From Dillenia suffruticosa (lineage: Eukaryota > Streptophyta > Magnoliopsida > Dilleniales > Dilleniaceae): a DNA stretch of 64,000 nt. The first letter of the stretch is position 1. Every line of letters starts with the position of its first letter. Of the stretch, positions 1 to 13,623 are shown one piece after another. The stretch spans positions 361,001 through 425,000 of the forward strand of contig JAVTVX010000012.1 in NCBI GenBank assembly GCA_033439265.1, written 5' to 3'. The notes under the pieces are model-generated. The model searched no databases. It saw only the letters and a program-made list of their open reading frames with translations, and was not told where the DNA came from. A program made the translations under genes and the position numbers.

Positions 1-336
1 TCGAGTTCCTCCCTGCACCGATCCAGAGATTTCTTAGAAGAAGATATTGCAGCCATCAAAATCCAAGCAATCTTCAGGGGTCATCTTTGTACTTCACTTG
101 CAACTGTTTACATGATAAATCTTTCTTGGTATACTTCTCAGCTGGCAATGGAACTTCGTAATCACAATCTCCTTTTGGCAGGCAAGACGGGCATATCGGG
201 CACTGAGAAGCATTGTCAAGATTCAAGCTGTGGCTCGCGGTGTGCAGGTGAGGAGACAAGCTGAAATAGCATTCTATTGTATGCATGCACTGGTCCGCTT
301 GCAGGTTCGAGTTAGAGCTAGACTGCTCCTTGGCAG
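1..336 (+). pseudogene. IQD (IQ67-domain) calmodulin-binding protein, broken fragment
   Basis: Frame 1 at the left edge reads an IQ motif of the form AAIKIQAIFRGHL (to 87). A second stretch from 182 reads ARRAYRALRSIVKIQAVARG followed by VRRQAEIAFYCMHALVRLQVRVRAR. Together these are the IQ67 core of plant IQD proteins, which bind calmodulin and associate with microtubules. In the family a phase-0 intron splits the domain after the Gly-His/Tyr-Leu motif. Here the acceptor (AG at 180-181) is in place, but the donor GT (89-90) sits one T too far downstream, so canonical splicing shifts the frame. Reading straight through gives a stop soon after. After a possible donor at 337 I see no third exon. 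The gene starts outside the window. It is probably a pseudogene, but a non-canonical donor or a base error could rescue it. Confidence 0.65.
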
Positions 337-1536
337 GTGTCCTGATTGATCTCCTTCGACACCAACTACATAAACTTTGTTTTTCATGTTCTGATTGATC
401 TCCATGTTTTTCATGTGTCCTGATTTATTTACCGTCTTGTTATTCATGCTTTTCTGATGTTAACTTTTTTTTCTTGATGACATTAAGATCTTCATTAACA
501 TAAATGAAGATCCTCCATGACCAACTTCTTCCCCCTTTTATTTTTTTATGAATTTGGAGCACCAAGGGCTTACTGTATGCCATGCCTACTCATCTTTCTC
601 ACCTTTCTCTGGCAATCTTCCTATCAAGAATATGCATGATGTTAAAGAAACTGTTCTTCAGAAACTAATCATTGTTCACCGTTAATATGCATGAGCAGGC
701 ATAACTAATCATTGTTCATCTTTTGTATCACGAGTTCAATCCATGTTTTCGAGAGCCCAAGCACGACCAACGCATTATGCAAGTGTGACGACTCACTATT
801 CAAGAATCACACCCCTAGTAAAATGGTGAAGTATCATTTATTTTCGCGGGGAAAAAATAGAGAAGGAAAACTCTAGCATAGCCATCCCTGCTAAGCCACC
901 AAAATTTCAAGAATCCGCGAACCAATGGCAAAGCACTAGATTTGCAAACTAGGACCACAGAGTATTGCTACCATAGTACTCCATGCTACAACGTTAGTAG
1001 TTTAGTGTATAGATGGTTATTAAGGGAAAGCTTTTCTGTTAAATAAACAATTACAACATCCTTCTACCAACCAAAATACAAAAAGGAAAACATCATAAGT
1101 TTTTATTTAGCTCCAAGTTTTCCTTCTCACCTAATGTCCAAGAACATATTATTGCTTTTGCACAAATTAGCAATCATATCATTACCCCGAGGTAATCCTT
1201 TCATTAAAATCATAAGCATACATCTGCCCATATCATGACATAGGAACAAAATATTTATCTGCTTACAGAAATAAACAAGGGCAAAAAGTTTTTTTTTGGG
1301 GTGGGGGGGGGGGGGGTGGGGGGGGGACTCACTGGAATAATAAGGTAACAACTTTTAACATAAATATATTAAGCAATCAAGAGATAACAGTTAAAGGCAT
1401 CAACAGAACTATAGTTACAAGTTCAAAGAAAAAAGAAAGAAGCCATTGGAAGGAAAAATTTCCTGTACAGAACAATAACATGCATGAAGATGGCCCATAA
1501 TCTGGTCAGTCATACATTACACTCTTCTGCAAACTT
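337..1536. other. Non-coding stretch between the IQD fragment and the kinase 3' end
   Basis: No coding homology was recognised on either strand. The stretch is AT-rich. It holds a conspicuous G-run with two T interruptions at about 1300-1327, which would be C-rich in the kinase transcript if its 3' UTR extended that far. The part next to 1537 is probably kinase 3' UTR. Confidence 0.6.
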
Positions 1537-4500
1537 TCAGTGATGGGCTCTCTTGAGTGCAGCAAAGAACCCGCCAGCACTCTTATCTCTGCACGCCTCC
1601 TCATCAGCGACCTGCTTGAACAAGTTACGAGGTGATAAGATGATGGTATCATTCGATGGACTAAACTTTGATCTTAGTTGATGCCATACCTCCTTGGCTA
1701 ACTGTTGTAGGATTTCTATAATTTCTGAGAAGTTGGGCCTCGAATTTGGATCTTGCTGCCAGCATCTCTCGAGCAATTGTGAGACTTTCGGATTACTATG
1801 CTTGGGAATTGTTGGGCGTAAACCCTGATGGCAATGTCAAAAAATATGAATCGTCATCTACCCTCATTAATTGATGATGCTACTTTCAAAACAATATGGA
1901 AGGATTGATACCTTCTGAACAACACCAACAGCTGCTTGTAATGGGGTCAAATATGAGTATGGGATCTGGAAATCCGTCACAGCATAAAATTGGTTCAGGC
2001 TTATGCAATGATCAACTTAGAGAAGAATGATGATTGAAAGTGGAAACCAGCAGAGAATTGTTCTCAAAAGATGATAGGCTTACCTCACCCGTTAACAGCT
2101 CCCATAATACTATTCCAAAACTGAAAATGTCTGCCTTATGATCATAGGGTCTGTGCTCAATAACCTAAAATGCAAAAGCACTGATAAGAAAGAGCAAACA
2201 AAAGGAACAACCATTGCCTAAAGAAGAGGTTCAATAGGTCTTGCATCAAGACTGCTCCCAGACAAAAAGGTTACGCAACAATCTGATGAGCACCCAGGAA
2301 AAGCAGGTTCCTATGAACTTCTGGATGCAGAAACTTGTATTATAGTAAAGAGGGAAAAATAGAATAGCTATTAAAGGTGCTAGTCCGAAATTGTGTACTG
2401 CCAGAGATCAGATATGATGTTCTAGTTTCAATTAATAGTTATCTAAAGAATGACCTGAAGTGTATTTTCCCCTTTTTCCCTTCTTTTTAATTGTGTAAAC
2501 TGATTTAAGAAACTTTAAAACAAGTTGAAAATAGCAAACCTCAGGAGCCATCCAACGATAAGTTCCTGTTTCTGCAGTCATAACTCCAGACTGAGACTGC
2601 ACTCTGGCAACTCCAAAATCACCAACCTTCACAACCTGCAAGGAACATCTAACATATTGAGCAAACAAACGACAGGAAAAGGGGAAGGTTTTCCTAGCCA
2701 GAAACGTTGCGAGAGGATGTAACTAAGCCTAAAGCCTCGAAGAATGAAAAAAAAATGGAAACAGGCTTTAAGTTGGAAAAAGCTTTCTCCAGAAGTCATG
2801 GAATCCAAAGCTACAACTCTGGTAAGAAATAAAGACCCTTTTTTAGGCTACCTATAAAGCAGGTGAAAAAGCAATCAAAAGGTAAATAGTACAGAAGAAT
2901 AACACCCACAAAACTGAGGCAACTTTGAGTAAGTAGAAGCATACTTCATTTTCATCCATCAAAAGATTGGCAGTCTTCAAATCTCTGTGAATTATTTTAT
3001 TTTGATGTAAATAATTCATTCCCTTGGAAATGTCCATGGCCACTTTGAGAAGAGTAGGAAGCTTGAACTTCCCCTTTTGCTTATGCAGAAAGTCGTGCAA
3101 ACTTCCTCTAGACATGAACTCTGGTAAAACAAAAACATAAATGCTTATGAAGTCATCAATTGAACAGCTTCCATGGTAAACACGTAGTGGGTACGACAAA
3201 GAAGAATGTTACTGGGATTCACCTGTTACGATGCACAGGTTAGGAGATCTTGTACATGCTCCTATTAATTGCACAACATTCTTGTGACGAATTTTCCTGC
3301 AAAGACAGATAACAGTCACAGAAGTAAAAAATTAAACAGGATTGCCAAGAGAAAAACGCAGAGAGCTGTCTTTTTAGTAGGAGTACAGCCAAGTTGTTCA
3401 CTTAAATAAAAGGACTGTCTGTAAGAGTCTGAACCTTGACTCTTGCCTACATTTCTAAAATGATCACAACCCAGAATTATGAACCGACATGTGAAAGAGA
3501 GAATGCTATGACTATGTTTTATGTGTTGTTTGGTAGGAAGGAAAAAAGGGTAGGAGAGAGAAAGAAATGGGGGAAGGAAGGATCTTTAATTTCCTATGTG
3601 TTTGGGTTTAAGGAAAGAAACTCATTTTGATTAAAACTTCCATTTTTCTCCCAAACTTAATGTTTGCCCTCAATTTAAATAGGGGTAAATTTGATCCAAG
3701 GATAACTTTGCTTCCCATTCCCTCCAATTTGGAAGGAAGGATAAGAGAAAAGAAGGAAGAAAATGGGCTTTCCTCCTTCCCTCCTTACACCCCTCCTCTG
3801 TCCGGCTTTTCCCTCATAAACACAACCTTAGTTGTCAAAGAAGCACATGGTGGTCCATAACACATCAAATAAGGCCCCTGCATATTACAATTAAAAATTT
3901 CCCAAAGTCAAAATCAGGTCTGATAAGAAAGCCTTTGTGATAAATATAAAGCACAAACTCCACAATAAAGAAGCAAAGACCTCTAGGAACAAAACTACAA
4001 TGGACAATCTTAACTTTGATAGGGTAAAGAATAGTAATCATGACAATATTTTTTACCTGCTTCAGAAGGCAAAAGCTGAAAAATAAAATAAAATAAAATA
4101 AAACACCCAGGAACACACTAAATCTGTTCATTGCTGATTAATCAGTCAGTTTAGAAACACCTCATAATGTAGACTTCCTGCGCAAACTCTGTCAGCATAT
4201 CTGCATTAACACGCTCAGGTTTAAGAACTTTGATAGCCACTTCCTGACTGCAGTATGTTCCTCTGTACCTGAATAAATCAATTCATATGATGTATTGAGA
4301 TCCGGAATCAGAGTTTTCACATCACCTACATAAACAAGACTTAAATTGGAAAACTTACAGATCACCATATGAGCCAGATGCTACTTTATTCTCAAATTTA
4401 AGCAGCCTGTGGTCAATTTCCCAGACATCTGTTCCATCATTAGGTATCTGTACATAATCACTAAGAGATTCCTTTCCCGGTTGGCTTGGCCCTGGGACAC

Positions 4501-7500
4501 CGGATGGTGAATACTCGTTCGGGGTTGAAGCCTGCTTCAGAAAAGTTGCATGGTAAGATCAGCACTGTTTGTGTACTGACAAAGTTAAACTCACCAGAGG
4601 CTGCAACAAGTTAAGAAAATTTCCTGTGCCAGGAACTAGATAGGTTAATGCATGGATTAGAAATATATGAAATTTAAAAGACCAACCTTCTGACAAGAAA
4701 CAGAAAACCTTTCAAGTTACATATGTAGAAGTCAACAAACTCCGGCTTTTCTTTTCATAATTAAATACATTACAAAATAATGAGTAGGAACCAAAGATTT
4801 AATCATCTAAGCTAGGTAACATAGAAGTACATGAGACAAAGTAGCCAAAAGGACACGACAAATGCCACTGCAAGTGTCAACAACAAGTTAACTTCAAAAG
4901 CACCAATCTTGACATGTGCAATTGCCAATAAATCTTTGCCAGCTCAACCAAGGTTTGCTGCTAGTAATTCATTATTTCTGATTCATCTATCACCATTAAA
5001 CTCTCAAGCAGTTACATAGCAAGATGCAGACCAAGTATTCTATACAGAAAAAAACCATTTAAGAGGCGTTTCTCAGATTTTGGACATTCTTGAAATAATA
5101 AGCAATGGAAAAAATTACCCTAGTCCTCAAAATCTCCTGTTCTATTGCCTTCCTAGGCTGCTCAGTTTCCTGCTCCAAGAAAGTAAAAGGATTAGATCTA
5201 CTAAAAGACAACAATTGGAGAAATTTATACTGAGATTCTTAGTCCCTATGACACTAGAACAGGAAATTGGCATGAAAGAAGTAGATAAGACACAACCTCA
5301 TGTTCCCAACCATCAACCACGAAGACGTCTAAAGAGTAGCCATCAACAGTGGAGAAAGCATGGGCTTCTTGAATATTCAGCCCAACCTCCGCGAGTAAGG
5401 AAGTCAACTGGCAATACAAGAAGTGATGCAAAAACACAAAATAAGGAGCAACAACATGAAAAAAGAGCATATTTCTTATTCTCGTGACTTTAGGACATCA
5501 GTGAGCAGCAAGATACTACAGGTGGTCCACATTATCACTTCAGAAAATTGCAGACGAATAAAAAACATATAATACTACTATATAATTGATACACATATAT
5601 ATTGATAACCTACAGGCAAATGCCTCTACAAACTCACAGAATATTGGCATAACATTGATCCACTCATCATGCCACATGAAGCATGCAAAAGTTCTTTTGG
5701 ACAAACCACTCTCCACCACTCTCACCTAAACAGTTACTTGAGTACACAAAGATGGTAGTAATGGAACATGGAAATCTTTCAATTAAAAGTGGCTTGATAA
5801 TTGTGACTCCTTAAGGTCCCTCATAGGACATTTTCAAATATTTTTATTGTTGCAACAAATTAAAAGAGAAGTACCTGACTTAGGAGTTTTGGCCTGTCAA
5901 TTGTGGAGAATGTGATTTCATGCATTGGCCTGAAAATTGTCAGCAAGCCAATATTAGCCACGTCAAATGAAAAGTAAAATGTAACTTCAGCTACTTTCTG
6001 TAGCTGTGAGCAAGTGTGCGCGTAACTATAAGACTCTAGAAGAGGAAAAGAAATTCCCCACAAAAATGAAGACTGGAGGTATAATGAGGGCTTTTTTTTT
6101 TTTGACAGTGAGAAAATAGATTGCCGGATCAAACTTATAATGGTGCTATCTTACTTACTTGAGTTTCCCTACAAGGTAAAAATCAAAAAGAAATGTGTAG
6201 ACTTTGCAAAGTGATAAGAAAGGAGAGTAATCCTGGCAATTGAGGGAAAGAATGCATAGGAAAATGCCATCTCTCTCTCTATATATATGTATATATATTT
6301 ATGTTATATATACACAATATATATTGTTGAGACTAGAGTAACAAATGTACCTTAATTTTGGGTGAATGCTATCCCCATCTTCAATGTGAGAATGAGATTT
6401 ATTGTCTTGAAATGCCAGGACATCAAGATTTTGTGATGATCCAAAAGTTGGAGGTGGGTGCAACCTGAAGTTATGGCACAGAGAAGCAGCAAAATGTAGC
6501 AAATACGCTGTATGTGAAAGTATTAGATCTTGAAAGAATGTTAGAAAATCATACCCTCTAGGAAACCACAATATAAAAATTAGGTCTTGAAAAAATACTA
6601 TAAAATCATACCCCCATCTTCCATGATAATTAGAAGAACTTGCAACTTCTTCCTGCTGTGATTCTGAATGAATAGAACCAACTGAATTGCCATATGGGGT
6701 AGGATGAACCTTCATAAGACAGACAATAAAAAAAATGATAGAACACAGGTTGCTCGTGTCACAGCTTATGCAAAAAAATAATCGACTAAGAGCTGAATGC
6801 CATCCACATGCAAGAAATATAAATTTGAAAGACCAGATTATTGAGGCATCAGCGGCCACTTTCCTTGCAAAAATTATTTACGTATCCTTTAACTACATTT
6901 CTTTAGCCCATTGCACTTGAACCCAAAGAAGAGAAATATCCTTCATTATAAAGTAATAAAAGTTATTCTGGTGCCACTTTTACATAAAACAATGTGGGAT
7001 CACATATTGTTTTATCAGATAATGAGTTGTGCACACACAGTTGAAACAATGCAATTACATAATTAGACAAACATGAACACTGGATATAGCTTTTTGGCTC
7101 TGAAGAGGTTACCAGTACATGTCAAACCCCACCACCCCACACAAAAAAATAAAAATAAATGAATAAAACAAAAAAAACAAAAAATAAAACAACTCCACAA
7201 TCAACTTCACCATGATAAGAATATGCGAGCACTCATTGGAGCTGAATCTAAACCTGGAGAAGCTGGATCCAAAGAAATAGGGGCCGGTACAAGGGCAGGT
7301 AAGCTGGTCAAAACCTAAGCGTAAAATAAACAAATCCAGTGGAATTTGCTCTCTATCTTCCTTTCCTGTTCAATAAGTCAACAATTCCAGAAAAATACTG
7401 CAAAAAAGGTTCAAGTAAATATATGTTCATGGACATCCTCCAGCAATGGCCGAACATCATGAACATGACCATACAGGTCCGGCTGGCACCTAGATACGTT

Positions 7501-8407
7501 TGCAAGGGTACCTCAGAAATTTTGACCATACCGCTCATTTTGATTCCACGCAAATGAACAAAATGGAAGGAATAAAGATCTCAAACGCATAGAACTTGGG
7601 GCTTTGAACTTATCCCTCGTACCATTCCTGCAATCTATCGACACAAACCCCAACCGCCCCATTGAAAAAGGGGATCCATCAATCCAAAGCAAAACACTAT
7701 AACAACTCTAAAACCTAGTCAGCACAAATTAATAACAAAAGGTGGGAGAACGAAATTCTAAAATATATCAAATGCACAAAGTGACACACAATTCTAACCT
7801 AAACGGTGCATAAGAAGCAGATGACAATATCCTAAACAACAAAACCTTAATTAGAAACTTTTGAATCTTAAAATTGTATACCTGCACAAGTCGAACTTCA
7901 AAAGCGGGGCGATTTGCAGGGTCTTCAGCCAGATTCAATAGCCTCTTATGTGTTAGCACATCTTCTGCCCTCTCTGCATTCACATCCAACGCGTATCTAC
8001 GTAACAAAAACACCACTCTTAGTCAAAACAAAAGGTCAATTAAAAGACATAAAATTCACTAAACCCCATAAAATTTGAAAACATAAAATTCACCAAAACC
8101 CCACAAATTTCTTCAAGTCACCATTCCAATTACATACGTCACAATCGAGAATAGAAACAAAACAAAGAAAACAAAAGTTTAAGAGAGAGAGAGAGTAAGG
8201 TTAGGGTTAAAACCTAGCAGGAAGACGATTGAAGTGAACCCACAACTGATCATCAAAACCAGGTAATTTAGCCTCGGCGTTGTTAGAATCTTGAAGTCTC
8301 CGAAGTACTTCGTTGTACACTTCAAGCTTTTGCCTGTGTTGGGTATTATGATTAACTGTTGACTCGACCGTTCTGCTTCCACAACTCTCAATGTCTTCCA
8401 TCGCCAT
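1537..8407 (-). CDS. ACT-domain Raf-like Ser/Thr/Tyr kinase, STY8/STY17/STY46 group
   Basis: Fifteen exons on the minus strand: 8214-8407, 7882-7996, 6612-6709, 6351-6464, 5875-5929, 5297-5407, 5119-5169, 4359-4531, 4161-4268, 3223-3296, 2945-3120, 2540-2635, 2084-2164, 1912-1965, 1537-1824. The sum is 1788 nt, or 595 aa. The start is ATG at 8407 ([11 protein letters not shown]). Domains in order: an N-terminal conserved region ([31 protein letters not shown]); an ACT domain in exons 5-6 ([37 protein letters not shown]); and a kinase domain in exons 8-15. Kinase motifs are the glycine loop (SGSYGDLY), [23 protein letters not shown] in place of DFG-L, a GTYRWMAPE activation segment and [16 protein letters not shown]8/17/46 of Arabidopsis phosphorylate chloroplast transit peptides in the cytosol, so the role is inferred by homology. 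All splice sites are GT-AG. Confidence 0.93.
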
Positions 8408-11400
8408 CAACGAAAACGAACAACAACAATTACAAAAACAACAAACCCACTAAAATTCTGATGTTTGTGAAATGACTGATTACAGAAGAGATTCAGTTGC
8501 AAAGAAGAAGAAAATCAATCTTAATATCCCAGAACAGAGCATATTCTCAGGACGAGAGAGAGAGCGGAGAGATGGCGAATCAGTTAACCACCGGAAGAGA
8601 AAGAAACGGGGTAGAAAAGTGGGAAATTGTAATCGTTGAATTTTTGTTTAAATTAAATTTTGATGGAAACGATTAAATTATTATTTTTCTTTTTTGGTTT
8701 TTTATTAGAAAAATTTAAGAGAAGAAAGAATGCACCTTTGGGGAAAATAATAATAATAATAATATAAGTACAAATCATGCAATGAACCCTTTGGATTTAA
8801 ATCTGATTTAATTTGTAAATACATTGGAATCGTCAAAGAATATTATTAATCATTTAATGTCTAAATGATAAATTTAATATAATATAATTTTTTTTTTATA
8901 GAGACACTAAAATATCTATAATTTTATAAAATCTTCATCTTAGATAATAATTTTAAGCACTAAATTAAAATATATATATATATATATATTATTGATAAGA
9001 TTAAATTTGATCTGAACTTAATTTGATATTAATTTATAATGAGAATTAATTATATTTTTTATTTTTTAAATTATAGTTTAACTCTATAATAGAATCTTAA
9101 TTTTATAGAATTAATTAACCATAAAACACTATAACTAATTTTTTTTTCAAATTTATAATAATGATTTTTTTTATTAATTATTATCCGATATGTAAATTAA
9201 TAAAAAAGAATTAACTCCTCATTTTGTGATATCAAAAAAGTTAAAAACCTTAGAAATTGAAAATAATAATTATAATAATAATCATCGCGGCCATCATCTC
9301 AAAAAGGTAAATGCTGATGGGGGAGAAAGAACTCATGAATTTTCGATATAGTGAGATTGGAAAGGGGACTTATCGTATACAATCTCACATTTTGAATTCA
9401 TGTTACATTAAACTTAAGAATCATAAGATACCAATAACTCTATTTGAGAAAATTAAAATTAATTTAGTTTAAAATATAAATTTTATAATAATTATTGATA
9501 TAACAGTAACTATATATTTTATTAAAAATTTTCACTTTAATTAAAAAAATATTACATGTAAAATATAACAAGGTAAAGACAAGTTGAGTCAATTTAAGCA
9601 TAATTGAATGTTAGATAAATTAGATATATCAAATTTCATTTATCAATTCATATCGATGTATTTTGATTTATTTTTAATTAAATATTTATTTAAATTAATC
9701 AAATTCAAATAAAATTAATATATATTATAAAGCCGTAATATTTGATCCGTTACATTTCATTATCTCGTAAACGCTAAAGGTAGAATTAATTGAGAAGAAA
9801 TGAAAAAGGTGATTGGTGAGTAATTAATTTAATGAGATATAATGTTAGATTCTTAATTTAAGATTTTGAGTTTTATTCATAATTTGGATATAAAATAGAT
9901 TATGTTAAAACGGTGGTCTCTTAAATATAGGTTACTATAAGTTTTATATTTTATTAATGATAATATAATTTTAAGTATAACTCAGTTTAACATAAAATAA
10001 AATAAAAAGAAAAGGAAAAGCGAAAGCGAACGGGATGGGGATGGGGATGGGGATGGGCGCACCCAGCAAGTGTGATTGTCCGATGAAACAATGATTGCTG
10101 TTCACTGTGTGGGAGTGTGTGTACGGTACATATATTATATGTATGAAGGAAATTGGGAGAAGTACATAAAGAGTAACCAATTCTTCAAATGCACGTGTGA
10201 AATGACGTGGAAAACACAATGCATGCCAATGTGCATGAGAACCAGAGGAACCAACCATCTGTCCCCTTTTTCTTCTTACTTTTTCTAAAAGCAGCCAATG
10301 TTGTTATACATCCGTGGACTCCCATGGAACATCATCACCATCATTACCTTTTTCTGAATATAACTACAAAATATTTATTTTAAATTATTGTAACATAAAA
10401 AAAAATATCAAATATCAATATTTAATAAGCGAAAAATAAACCCCTTTCTGATATTAATGTGATCCGATATTACCATATTGTGATGTGAGGCCAATGTATG
10501 GGATGACTTGAAGATGTTTCTACCTTTTCTTTAAGAAACAGAGACTTTTTGGAAGAACAGGGGGTATCAAAGCAAACTCGAGATATGAATGTTGGAGGGC
10601 CTCCACCCCACTACACCCATCTACCCTATCGCCTTACCTCCCCCAACCAAACCCCAAAAATAAATAAATAAATAAACAAACAAAAGAACGAGGTGTTAAT
10701 TTGGTTTGTTTTAAAACGTAGACATGATGAACTTATGTGCATAAGAATATAATAAATCCTCTCTGAATTTTTTCTCATTGATACATACATAATTGCAAGT
10801 ATATGACTCCTCAACCATGACTGACTTATATAAACATATGATGACCAATATGTTTAGGGTATCTGGCATCTTTCTCGGATTATACTCTATCCCCCCTCCC
10901 CCCAAAAAAAAATTCTAAAGGAAAAAAAAAATTTAATTAATTGCAAAATAGTCGGCATTGGGTCCGAAACAGTGAGGGTCAGAGTGGGAACCCACGTGGA
11001 AGAGTCTGAAGTGAGCAAAAAACTAAACCCTTTCAAAAGGAAAAAGAAAAGAAAGAGAGGGAGAGAATTAGTATGGAGATGAACATGGCCAGCTCAGGTT
11101 CTCTGCATGCGGCATCTTGAAGCCGCTGCCTACCGGCCGATAAAAAAGCTTGCCCTACGACTAACAACTGTATTTTAAATTCTTTTCGGTCCAATATTGA
11201 CCCAAACATTTGAAAGAAGCAAAAAAAACAAAAAAAAAAGACCTTCTCTTTTTGTATAACAGGAATGATCTTCTATACTTGTAAAACTCTAAATTTTAGT
11301 ATCATCGAGATTCAATTATTAAATCTCCTAATATAATCTAAAAAAATATAATTAAATTTCAAATAATCCTAATAAAAATACCTCAGTACTAATTTATTTC

Positions 11401-12170
11401 ACTTGGAACTGTAATTACTTTCTTAATAATAGAATTTCTATTTTTAATCTTGATGTTAATCATTAAGGATTAATTGACACTCCTTTGTTATTTTTTTTTT
11501 CATAATCGGTATCTAGATTTTGACTGATTAATTCAGTTCGAATATTATAGGATTCATTTTTAGAGATTGATTTTCTCAAATCATTTTTTATTATTCTTGT
11601 GCTGGAAACACTCTCATTAGTCTTATTTTATTATTTTGTTATTTTGGGGCCTTCATATTTGATAAAATAAATAAATAATTAGATGCTTGGAGCGGCCGTG
11701 CAGCCTCCCCAACTATCTTTGAAAGTGGAGAAGAATGAGATCATTTAGTGACATCCGACGCCTAAGCTAATTTTTGGAGGGCATGTATGCTGACATCTTT
11801 AACTAATCCCGGAGGTTTTTTTTTTCTTCGTTATAATGAGATTTAAATCCCGAATTAAAAATTTAATAAAAAAATATAACTCCCAAATTGTCTCTCAAAA
11901 AACACTAATCCTACGCGTTATCCAATTGACTTCGTCATTAGACGACTATTAGAATATCTTTTGCTCGTTCTCATCCAATAAGAAAATGAAGGGATGTTTC
12001 CAAGTCTTATCCAAAATTTTGCTAGAAATCCAAGTCAAAATCCTAGAGAAAAATTAGAATTTGACTTCAATTGAAAATGATTTTGATTTGTTCCAAATCT
12101 ACAAAATCCAAATCTCAATTCCAAGAGGGTACCCACTAACGCACCTCAAAAGCCATTTTACTTTTTTTAA
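8408..12170. other. AT-rich intergenic region upstream of the kinase
   Basis: The first ~200 bases are likely kinase promoter and 5' UTR. The rest is AT-rich with short microsatellites, including an AT run near 8966-8988, and has no supportable gene. It contains the GGGGAT repeat listed separately. The short ORFs around 10.0-10.9 kb come from simple repeats or chance. Confidence 0.6.
10030..10056 (+). repeat. GGGGAT tandem repeat with four G-runs (potential G-quadruplex)
   Basis: A GGGAT unit followed by three GGGGAT units and a final GGG gives at least four runs of three or more guanines with 2-nt loops. This fits the standard quadruplex pattern. It lies in intergenic DNA of otherwise low GC. 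The opposite-strand ORF reading Pro-Ile repeats is an artefact of this tract. Confidence 0.7.
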
Positions 12171-12174
12171 ATCA

Positions 12175-12362
12175 AACTTCTTTAAATTGAGTGATCGAAC
12201 ACTCTATCCCCTTAATTAGAGATTTCAAGTTCAAGATTTGAAAATGACGAGAAACGATTTAAAAGAGTCAATCCTTAAAATGGACCTTATAGTATTTAAA
12301 TTGGATTAATTAGGTAAAATCCGAGTATCGGTAGTGAAAACAATAAAAAAAAAAAAAAAAAC
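12175..12362 (+). mobile_element. Degenerate SINE-like element with A-tail
   Basis: The stretch carries a GTTCAAGAT box near 12230 that resembles a pol III B box. A GGATTAATTAGG...AAATCCGAGTATCGG segment follows, then a 16-17 base A run ending near 12360. The 3' segment resembles the 3' ends of the two better SINEs in this window (12549-12733 and 46546-46743). No convincing target duplication was found, so the boundaries are approximate and the call is tentative. Confidence 0.4.
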
Positions 12363-12548
12363 TTTCTCTACATGTGGTGTGGGTCCCAATACGGGAATTA
12401 GATGGCTTGGTCCAACTTGTAGAGAGCCGACCTAAGATTTCAAATGGGAATGACCTTCTAGGTTTCTACAAAAGGCTTATATTGACACCAAAGTTCTGTA
12501 CCCACAAATCCGTGGCCCAATTCTGGCCCACTAGCTCTGAAGGTTTAC

Positions 12549-12733
12549 TATTTTTTTCTTGTCCCTGACCCGCAGTATTCGGAGTTTTGTTCCGACTAAT
12601 CCAAATCCACCTGACTATCGAACCTCCTATAGGGGGTCTCCCAAAGTAGTTTTTTCCGTTCCTAAGGAGGCTTGAACCCGAGTACTTGGTTAAAGAACAC
12701 AGAATCTTTTCCACTGCGTCGACTAACTTTTGG
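12549..12733 (-). mobile_element. tRNA-derived SINE with perfect 17-bp target-site duplication
   Basis: The same 17-bp sequence, TAGCTCTGAAGGTTTAC, lies at 12532-12548 and at 12734-12750. The enclosed 185 bp read on the minus strand start with CCAAAAGTTAGTC, followed by an A-box-like GACGCAGTGG. A B-box-like CGGGTTCAAGCC comes ~45 nt later. The 3' part contains GGATTAGTCGGAACAAAACTC and ends in an A-rich tail (AAGAAAAAAATA). A pol III promoter head, A-tail and long target duplication are the diagnostic structure of a plant SINE. The 98-aa ORF crossing it is not a gene. Confidence 0.85.
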
Positions 12734-12750
12734 TAGCTCTGAAGGTTTAC

Positions 12751-13585
12751 ACCCTCAACCATGTCTCAACCATACGGCCAAGTCTTTTATTTTTTTTTTT
12801 ACCTCCAATATCCAAAATTATATTTTAACTAATTCAATTCAAATATTTATACGAGCATTATTTAGAAGTGGCTCTCTTCGTATAGTATTTTTTTTTCCTT
12901 AAATTTTAAATTCAAAATTTGATTAACAGATTTAATTTTTTATTCTCTTAAATCGATTATCCACCATAGATCGAGTTCTCGGATGTTCCCGAGGGGGACC
13001 ATAGACCCAAGTCTGACAACAACTAGAGGAGCAGCTACATTTTAGCCCCAAAATACTGGGCCAGCCCAAATTGAGGCAACCCCAACGAATGGCTACTCTA
13101 GAGGAGCAACACCGAGTTTTAGAGAGTGCAGTAAATAATTTGTGTCCTTTTTTTGGTCAGGCCTTTGCCCCCTTCAAAAACAATAAAAAATGTTTATTTT
13201 GATTTATTGAAATACATACATAGAAATGGTATCTTGAAAATGTAAAATAATTTTGAAGGGACATGTATCCAAGAGTGGAAAAGGCCGAGTAGGAAGGTGT
13301 CATTCCATGTGAAATTGCAAGTCATCCAGAATATCATATATGAAAAATGTAGTTTTAACCAAAATAAACGAAGAAAACCTTTTGATTCTTCAGTCATGCT
13401 CCCCACTATACTTTTGGTCCCTGATTTGATTTAGACATAAAACATGTAACCTTCCCCAATTATGAAATCAAATTAACATTATTGCACATAACAAAAATAC
13501 GATTAACATTTAGATTCCTATAATTTAATACCCTTTTTATATTGAGATTGATAGTCACAGAAAATGTTATTTATCACATTTGTGT

Positions 13586-13623
<38 letters not shown>

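Noticed and set aside
1300-1327. Poly-G tract as a functional signal
   Set aside because: Homopolymer with T breaks; similar runs at 40.3 and 40.6 kb suggest simple-sequence slippage or assembly effects.
12466-12762. 98-aa minus-strand ORF
   Set aside because: It spans a SINE and its target duplications, so the open frame is incidental.
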